A stretch of 18,461 nt of DNA from B1SED10-16 sp046498365 (lineage in GTDB: Bacteria > Desulfobacterota > Desulfobacteria > Desulfobacterales > Desulfosalsimonadaceae), in the NCBI GenBank assembly GCA_046498365.1, contig JAWOAV010000053.1, positions 1-18,461 of the forward strand, given 5' to 3'. Shown here in pieces: positions 13,503 through 18,461 of the stretch (position 1 is the first letter of the stretch; every line of letters starts with the position of its first letter). The position numbers were made by a program, and so were the translations under genes. Below the pieces are notes generated by a model. It did no database searches, was not told where the DNA came from, and was given only the letters and a program-made list of their open reading frames with translations.

Positions 13503-15464
13503 TTATTTTTCCGCAGCCTCCACCCGGTTCTCGATGAGCCGCTCAATCACGGTCTCATCCGCAATGGTGGAGGTATCCCCAAGTTCATCGGTTTTGCCGG
13601 CCGCGATCTTCTTGAGTATCCGGCGCATGATCTTGCCGCTTCGGGTCTTTGGCAGGCCGTCCGTAAACTGGATCACATCCGGGGTGGCGATGGGGCCGAT
13701 TTCGGTCCGGACCTGGGCGATGAGTTCCTTTTGCAGTGCCTCGGAAGGTGCTGCGCCGGACTTGAGGATCACGAACGCGTAGATGCCCTGCCCCTTGATA
13801 TCATGGGGGAAGCCGACCACGGCGGCCTCGGAGACGTCTTTGTGCAGCACAAGGGCCGATTCCAGCTCGGCGGTGCCCAGGCGGTGTCCGGAAACATTGA
13901 GCACGTCGTCGATCCGGCCGATAATCCAGTAATACCCGTCCTCGTCGCACTTGGCCGCATCACCGGAAAAATACATTCCGGGCGCCTGGCTGAAATACGT
14001 CTCCCGGAACCGTTCATGGTCGCCGTAAACGGTCCGCGCCATACCGGGCCATGGTTTTCGGATACAGAGCAGCCCCTCCTCGCCGGGAAACCGCACAGGT
14101 TGGCCGGTATCGTCGATAATGACCGGATCGATGCCGAAAAACGGAAACTGGCAGGAGCCCGGTTTGTTGGCGCCGACCCCCGGGAGCGGGGTCAGCATGT
14201 GACCGCCGGTTTCCGTCTGCCACCAGGTATCGATGACCGGGCACCGGCCGCCGCCCACGTTATGGTAATACCACCGCCACGCTTCCGGATTGATGGGTTC
14301 TCCCACGGTGCCGATGAGTGTCAAAGATGACAGGTCGTGCTTTTCGACATGGTGGTCCCCTTCCCTGGCCAGGGCCCGTATGGCCGTGGGGGCCGTATAG
14401 AACTTGTTGACCCGGTATTTTTCCACGATGGCCCAGAACCGGTCAAAATCGGGGTAGCTAGGCACCCCTTCGAACATCACGTTCGTCAGCCCGTTGATCA
14501 GGGGACCGTACACGATATAGCTGTGCCCCGTAATCCAGCCGATATCCGCTGTGCACCAGAAAATTTCATCTTCTTTCAGGTCGAACACCAGTTTCGTGGT
14601 CATGGCCGTATACAGAAGGTACCCGCCGTGGGTGTGAACGACGCCCTTGGGCTTCCCGGTGCTGCCGCTGGTATAAAGAATGAACAGGGGGTCTTCGGCA
14701 TCCATGGATTCCGGTTCGACGTATGCGTCCGCAGGCACCTTCTCCATTGCCTCGTGCCACCAGACTTCCTTTTCAGAGTCGAGTACGATGGCTGCGTTGG
14801 TCCGGTTATACACGATCACCGTTTCCACCTCCGGGCATTTTTCAAGGGCCTTGTCCACGTTGGCCTTGATGGGAATCGATTTGCCGCCGCGGTATCCCCC
14901 GTCTGCGGTAATCACCGTGCGGGCGCCCGAGTCCTTGACCCGGTTGGCGATGGCGTCCGCGGAAAACCCCGCGAAAACAACGGAATGGATGGCCCCGATC
15001 CGGACGCAGGCCAGCATGGCAACGGGGAGCTCCACAATCATGGGCATATAAATGATGACCCGGTCGCCTTTCTGGACCCCCCGGGATTTGAGCACTTCGG
15101 CAAAACGGTTGACCTGGCTGTAGAGCTCTTTATACGTGACGGTCCGGGTCTCATCGGGATCGTCGCCTTCCCAGTAATAGGCGATCTTCTCGCCGATGGC
15201 GTCCACATGCCTGTCCAGGCAATTGCGGGTGGCGTTGATCCGGCCGCCGCCAAACCATTCGATTTCAGCCTCGGAAAAATCCCAGGAGAGCACCGCATCC
15301 CATTTTTTATCCCACGTAAGATACAAGTCCGCCTGTTCGCCCCAGAACCCTTCGGGATCATCCAGGGACCGGGCGTAGAGATCTTTGTATTCTTCCAGAC
15401 CGGAAACAAAAGCGATCTTCTCGAACGCCGGCAAGTGAGCATCGTATTTTTCCTGCTGCGCCAT
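13503..15464 (-). CDS. acs: Acetyl-CoA synthetase (AMP-forming)
   Basis: The 653-aa protein has full family length. It shows the adenylate-forming P-loop YTSGSTGKPKG (264-274), the core DTWWQTETG (412-420) whose Trp shapes the small acetate pocket, the A8-region hinge GRIDDVLNVSGHRLGTAE (516-533) and PKTRSGKIMRR (605-615) with the acetylatable lysine Lys611. It converts acetate, ATP and CoA to acetyl-CoA, AMP and PPi in the cytoplasm. AGGAGGG 4-5 nt before the ATG is a strong ribosome-binding site. In a sulfate reducer it could serve acetate scavenging or the acetyl end of acyl-CoA metabolism. It stands alone on its strand, divergent from a crotonase gene. Lys611 indicates possible control by Pat/CobB-type acetylation. 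Confidence 0.97.
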   Translation of the reverse strand: MAQQEKYDAHLPAFEKIAFVSGLEEYKDLYARSLDDPEGFWGEQADLYLTWDKKWDAVLSWDFSEAEIEWFGGGRINATRNCLDRHVDAIGEKIAYYWEGDDPDETRTVTYKELYSQVNRFAEVLKSRGVQKGDRVIIYMPMIVELPVAMLACVRIGAIHSVVFAGFSADAIANRVKDSGARTVITADGGYRGGKSIPIKANVDKALEKCPEVETVIVYNRTNAAIVLDSEKEVWWHEAMEKVPADAYVEPESMDAEDPLFILYTSGSTGKPKGVVHTHGGYLLYTAMTTKLVFDLKEDEIFWCTADIGWITGHSYIVYGPLINGLTNVMFEGVPSYPDFDRFWAIVEKYRVNKFYTAPTAIRALAREGDHHVEKHDLSSLTLIGTVGEPINPEAWRWYYHNVGGGRCPVIDTWWQTETGGHMLTPLPGVGANKPGSCQFPFFGIDPVIIDDTGQPVRFPGEEGLLCIRKPWPGMARTVYGDHERFRETYFSQAPGMYFSGDAAKCDEDGYYWIIGRIDDVLNVSGHRLGTAELESALVLHKDVSEAAVVGFPHDIKGQGIYAFVILKSGAAPSEALQKELIAQVRTEIGPIATPDVIQFTDGLPKTRSGKIMRRILKKIAAGKTDELGDTSTIADETVIERLIENRVEAAEK

Positions 15465-15591
15465 AAATCCCTCCTGATCTTCTGGTTTTTGGCCGGGTGT
15501 GAGCCGCTGTTTCTATTGTACTCATCCTACGGGTCGGCGTCAAAAAAATCAAGGGGGGCAATGGAGGGGTTTTTCATGTTGACACCATCGA

Positions 15592-15645
15592 CCGCAAGTG
15601 CAAAAATTCCGATTCCCATGTACAGCAGGACGCCTTCACTTGCGG
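15592..15645. promoter_or_regulatory. Inverted repeat in the acs/crotonase intergenic region
   Basis: CCGCAAGTG (15592-15600) and CACTTGCGG (15637-15645) are exact 9-bp complements separated by 36 bp. A TTGACA at 15579-15584 just precedes the left arm and AAAAAT lies 17 bp downstream (15602-15607), so the arms may bracket the crotonase promoter or sit in its leader. They could be half-sites for a looping regulator or a stem that closes the leader RNA. No regulator is identified. Confidence 0.45.
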
Positions 15646-15673
15646 CTTTCCGCTTCCCGAAAAAGGAGCTCCC

Positions 15674-16477
15674 ATGATGTTTAATGAAATACGCTTTGAA
15701 CGCTTCGACAATATCGCGGTGTTGACCCTGAACCGTCCCGACACCCGGAATGCCATATCCACCCCGGAAATAATCGAAGAAATTGAAACCGCCTGCAACA
15801 CCGTCAACGCGGATGCTACTGCACGGGTTTTGGTCATTACGGGGGCGGACCCGGCCTTTTCATCGGGGGGGAATATCAAAGACATGCGCGAGAAAAAAGG
15901 CATGTTCGGCGGCACGCCCGCGCAGATAATGGCAAACTACCGGAAAAACATTCAGCGGATTCCGATTGCCGTCCACGGGATCGAATTGCCGACCATCGCT
16001 GCCGTCAACGGCCCGGCAATTGGCGCGGGCTGCGATCTCGCCCTCATGTGCGACATCCGGATCGCCTCCGAAAAGGCCCGGATCGGAGAAACGTTTCTGA
16101 ATATCGGCCTCATACCGGGGGATGGGGGCGCCTGGTTTCTGCCCCGCGCCGTGGGCATGGCCAAGGCATGCGAATTGACGTTTACCGGCGACATCATCGA
16201 TGCTGCCGAAGCGGAAAGGATCGGCATGGTGAACCGCGTGGTGCCTCACGTATCGCTCATGGAAGAAACAATGGCCTTGGCCCGAAAGATATCGCAAAAA
16301 CCCCCCGAAGCGCTCCGCATGGCCAAACGCCTGCTTTATTCGGGGCAGAATACCGCCCTGGCCCAGCACCTGGACCAGAGCGCGGCGTTCCAGGCCCTTT
16401 GCCATTGCGCGGAAGAGCACCATGAAGCCCTTTGCGCCCTGATCGAAAAGCGTGATCCCAGCTTCAAAAACACCTGA
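15674..16477 (+). CDS. Crotonase-family (enoyl-CoA hydratase/isomerase-like) protein
   Basis: The 267-aa crotonase fold is clear: LNRPDTRNAIS (19-29), oxyanion-hole segments FSSGGNIKDM (62-71) and VNGPAIGAGCDLALMCD (111-127), and LIPGDGGAWFLPR (146-158). The two acid residues of canonical enoyl-CoA hydratase are changed. Asp121 stands at the Glu144 position and Phe141 (in GETFLNIG) at the Glu164 position, by alignment with rat crotonase from memory. This argues against simple 2-enoyl-CoA hydration. PaaG-like isomerases or other crotonase-fold acyl-CoA enzymes are alternatives; Asp150 may contribute. GGAG lies 5-6 nt before the ATG, and a second ATG follows directly. It is divergent from acs and followed by a uspA-type gene, which suggests acyl-CoA metabolism. 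The substrate is unknown. Confidence 0.85.
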   Translation: MMFNEIRFERFDNIAVLTLNRPDTRNAISTPEIIEEIETACNTVNADATARVLVITGADPAFSSGGNIKDMREKKGMFGGTPAQIMANYRKNIQRIPIAVHGIELPTIAAVNGPAIGAGCDLALMCDIRIASEKARIGETFLNIGLIPGDGGAWFLPRAVGMAKACELTFTGDIIDAAEAERIGMVNRVVPHVSLMEETMALARKISQKPPEALRMAKRLLYSGQNTALAQHLDQSAAFQALCHCAEEHHEALCALIEKRDPSFKNT

Positions 16478-16539
16478 GGACAGACAGCCCGCCCGTTTTT
16501 GCCCAAACAGCCCGCGAGCGCGCTGCCGCGTATTTTGGT

Positions 16540-16571
16540 TTGACACGAACACCGAACCGTGCGATTGCTAA
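16540..16571 (+). promoter_or_regulatory. Possible promoter of the universal stress protein gene
   Basis: A perfect TTGACA at 16540-16545 is followed by a poor -10 (GATTGC or TGCTAA within 16563-16571). It lies about 70 bp ahead of the usp start in a 161-bp gap, so the gene may have its own promoter. Confidence 0.3.
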
Positions 16572-16638
16572 AAACATCCACCAACCCCAAAATGGATGAT
16601 AACGCCCTGTCCATTACGCCTGGAAAGGAGATTTTGCA

Positions 16639-17124
16639 ATGATCCCGGAAATCAAGAAAATTCTTTTTGCAACCGATCTCTCCGAAAGCTCCCGTACGAC
16701 GCTCGCATGGGCCATAGCGCTGTCGAAAAAGCACGATGCGAGGCTGCTTATGCTCAACGTGATCGAGGATGCGAGCACATACCCTTCGGTTCAAATCTAT
16801 TTTTCTGAACGCGAGTGGAACCAATTGAAGCAGCGGATCGACGACGATGCGGTAAATATGATGAAAGACCGCATCAACGAATTCTGTGAGACGATCAAGT
16901 CCGAAATCCCTCAATGCGACTATATTGCCGATGAAATTATCGTTCGGAGAGGCAACCCCGTGGAGAAGATCATTGCCACGGCCCAGGAACGGCAGTGCGA
17001 CATGATCGTCATGGGAACTCTTGGGGCGGGCGGTTTGACCGATGCCATCATGGGCTCAACGGCCAGGCGCGTTCTGAGACGCAGCAAGATCCCCGTTTTT
17101 GTGGTTCCCATTACAAAGAAATAG
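16639..17124 (+). CDS. Universal stress protein, UspA family, ATP-binding type
   Basis: The 161-aa single-domain protein begins with the family strand IKKILFATDLSESS (Asp13) and ends with the nucleotide-binding G-x2-G-x9-G-S/T motif (GTLG at 126-129, GST at 139-141), then RRVLRRSKIPVFVVP. This motif marks the ATP-binding (MJ0577-like) subgroup. Such proteins dimerise in the cytoplasm and are linked to starvation, redox or energy stress; direct targets are usually unknown. AAGGAG 9 nt before the ATG is a good ribosome-binding site. A strong hairpin lies 92 bp after the stop. Anaerobic sulfate reducers usually carry many usp paralogues, so no specific role is assigned. Confidence 0.93.
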   Translation: MIPEIKKILFATDLSESSRTTLAWAIALSKKHDARLLMLNVIEDASTYPSVQIYFSEREWNQLKQRIDDDAVNMMKDRINEFCETIKSEIPQCDYIADEIIVRRGNPVEKIIATAQERQCDMIVMGTLGAGGLTDAIMGSTARRVLRRSKIPVFVVPITKK

Positions 17125-17215
17125 CAGATGTGGATTTTCCGAGCCTTTCCGGCACTCATGACAACCACTGTACGGATGCCGGACCGGAAAAGTTTATGCT
17201 TCTATGGATTTCCAT

Positions 17216-17250
17216 TGACAGGCCGGCTGTAAAAACAAGCCGGCCTGTCA
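17216..17250. terminator. Strong hairpin between convergent genes, likely bidirectional terminator
   Basis: A perfect 13-bp stem (TGACAGGCCGGCT at 17216-17228 with its complement at 17238-17250) closes a 9-nt loop. It stands between the usp gene and the convergent surface-protein gene, whose stop is at 17255. The flanking T-tracts are poor on both strands, so termination may be factor-assisted. Confidence 0.65.
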
Positions 17251-17254
17251 TATC

Positions 17255-18461
17255 TTAGGGTTTGGACAATGAAACCTGCATGTTATAGGGGAAGCAAAGG
17301 GTAACGTTTTCAGCCCTTGCCTTTGCCCAGTATCCACCATAGGGTGTCATTATGACATTTAATGAATCTGGAATCTCGTATTGAACGTCTATACGGGTTT
17401 TTGATTCAAACAACCGGGGGTCAATATATGGGTTGTCTGCTGGGAGATTACGAATAGGCATGGGCCCATAAAATACGTCACCGTTTTCATCGTAGACAAC
17501 GATTTCAACGTCCCCCCAGTAGTATTCAGCATTGTTTGGAACGGCGATGGGATTCATGCCGTCATCATTCGAAGGGTTATACTCCAGTTCCACAAAAATA
17601 TCCGACGCAGTGGACACCGAAACCCCTTCCTGGGTCAAATCCAAACCATCCGGCGCCAATACCCAGTACGCCTTTCCGGGAACCACTTCAAAGTCTCCGT
17701 ACTCCCGGTATCCACCATTCCAACTCGGATTGGGCTTCCAGTCGGAGTTCGGATCATAGGCCAGAATGTCATAATCCCCGGAGCTATAGTCTGCTTCAAG
17801 CAGGGGTCCGAAAACCTCTTCTGAAGAGGAATTCGCAGCCCAATGGCCAAAGGATACCATTTGGTAACTGCTTCTGCCTTTACTGGACGCCAGGGGCGGA
17901 ATTTGATCCTGCAGGGTTTTTTCGCCTACAACAAAAGTTCTTTCGTCAGACCATGCAAAGAGCCCGCTTTCCAGGTCCTGGAAACCCACCCGCCATGCAT
18001 ATTTCAGGCCGCTTTCAAGGGTCATTTCAACATCATGCGCCGTTAAATCCATATCGGATGCAACATCATAAAAAGGTTTTATTTGATCCATTCGCCTGAT
18101 CTGCCATCTGGATTGAATATGTGCGCTCCCTTCCGGATGAAAGTAGGTGTCGGTTTCAAGAAGAATCGACTCGCCGGAAGCAAGTTCCGCATAGTCGGAA
18201 GGCGCAAGAAGAACAGGTGGATGAGGCGGCAGTTCAGAATGATTGTCATCGAGTTCTTCAATAATTGCGCATGCGACGTTTATGGAACCGTCGGTGGTAA
18301 CATTGGAGAAGGTGTAACTGCTGACCGGGCCGATAGAAGATCCATTGACCGTTACATCCGCAATTTCATAGCCGTCATTGGCTGCAATGGCATACGAAGC
18401 GGAATCCCCATGGGAGACAATTGTATCTCCGACAGGTGAAATGGCTCCACCGCTGCCGGCG
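17255..18461 (-). CDS. C-terminal part of a large surface or exported beta-rich protein, 5' end outside window
   Basis: The frame is open from the right edge (first whole codon ends at 18460) to the stop at 17255, giving about 401 residues; the Met at 18091 is internal. The first visible part is an InlB/Flg_new_2-like repeat: GAISPVGDTIV, then ANDGYEIADVTVNGSSIGPV, then YTFSNVTTDGSI. A Pro-rich linker follows, then a fibronectin-III-like domain (RWQIRR to LKYAWRVGFQD and WSDERTF). The C-terminal roughly 220 residues begin SYQMVSFG and contain GGYREYGDFEVVPGKAYWVLA, a beta domain common at the ends of large exported proteins of these bacteria. No PEP-CTERM or LPXTG sorting signal is seen at the C-terminus (MQVSLSKP). 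Role unknown, probably extracellular adhesion or matrix. Confidence 0.8.
   Translation of the reverse strand, partial: AGSGGAISPVGDTIVSHGDSASYAIAANDGYEIADVTVNGSSIGPVSSYTFSNVTTDGSINVACAIIEELDDNHSELPPHPPVLLAPSDYAELASGESILLETDTYFHPEGSAHIQSRWQIRRMDQIKPFYDVASDMDLTAHDVEMTLESGLKYAWRVGFQDLESGLFAWSDERTFVVGEKTLQDQIPPLASSKGRSSYQMVSFGHWAANSSSEEVFGPLLEADYSSGDYDILAYDPNSDWKPNPSWNGGYREYGDFEVVPGKAYWVLAPDGLDLTQEGVSVSTASDIFVELEYNPSNDDGMNPIAVPNNAEYYWGDVEIVVYDENGDVFYGPMPIRNLPADNPYIDPRLFESKTRIDVQYEIPDSLNVIMTPYGGYWAKARAENVTLCFPYNMQVSLSKP

Noticed and set aside
14337..15677. A 446-codon open frame on the plus strand opposite acs
   Set aside because: It is antisense to a full-length, motif-complete acetyl-CoA synthetase in GC-rich sequence. 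Its translation is His/Pro/Gly-rich with no recognisable domain, a typical shadow frame.
16575..16598. 6-bp inverted repeat CATCCA/TGGATG upstream of the usp gene
   Set aside because: The arms are short and the spacer is 12 nt. It is expected by chance at this length and has no supporting context.

Overview
The window looks like a stretch of chromosome from an anaerobic, Gram-negative bacterium, most likely a sulfate-reducing Desulfobacterota (Desulfobacterales-like) lineage. This assignment rests on protein flavour and gene content (hypA/hypB, AMP-forming acetyl-CoA synthetase, a crotonase-family enzyme, lipoproteins with lipoboxes, an L,D-transpeptidase and a large beta-rich surface protein), not on a marker gene. 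No rRNA, tRNA, CRISPR array or riboswitch was recognised.

Left edge (1-930): mobile-element debris. The window opens with a perfect 52-bp palindrome, followed by a 5'-incomplete accessory ORF. A 33-codon N-terminal remnant of an ExeA/TniB-type AAA ATPase overlaps its stop. In the same frame after that stop comes the orphan C-terminus of a PP2A-like Ser/Thr phosphatase. The junction looks like an insertion/deletion scar.

Envelope block (938-3444, minus strand): a periplasmic LysM + YkuD L,D-transpeptidase, then a small alanine-zipper lipoprotein ending in lysine (Lpp/OprI-like), then an intrinsic terminator, then a separate GspA/ExeA-like AAA ATPase with a C-terminal membrane anchor. The transpeptidase and the lipoprotein form a plausible enzyme/substrate pair for tethering outer membrane to peptidoglycan.

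Nickel maturation (4033-5062, plus): hypA and hypB, without the rest of the hyp cluster.

Chaperone-like operon (5267-10175, plus): behind a good sigma70-type promoter lie a divergent GrpE-like protein with a long acidic N-terminus, an Hsp70-like ATPase that starts at an overlapping TTG and lacks the lid domain, and a 784-aa single-pass membrane protein. That protein has degenerate J-like modules on the predicted cytoplasmic side, and helical repeats plus an Lcl/DUF1566 domain on the predicted periplasmic side. It looks like a dedicated transmembrane Hsp70 module and is the best candidate here for an undescribed system.

Two copies of a ~111-123-bp imperfect inverted-repeat element sit at 3701-3811 and 10176-10298. 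The arms differ between copies but still pair within each copy.

Right half: an uncharacterised protein gene directly downstream of an SppA-type lipoprotein peptidase (minus, 10332-12071); divergent to them, a bacterial homologue of the tRNA-queuosine mannosyltransferase (GTDC1/QTMAN); acetyl-CoA synthetase (minus); a crotonase-family protein without the canonical glutamates; a universal stress protein; a strong hairpin; and the C-terminal part of a surface protein that runs off the right edge.
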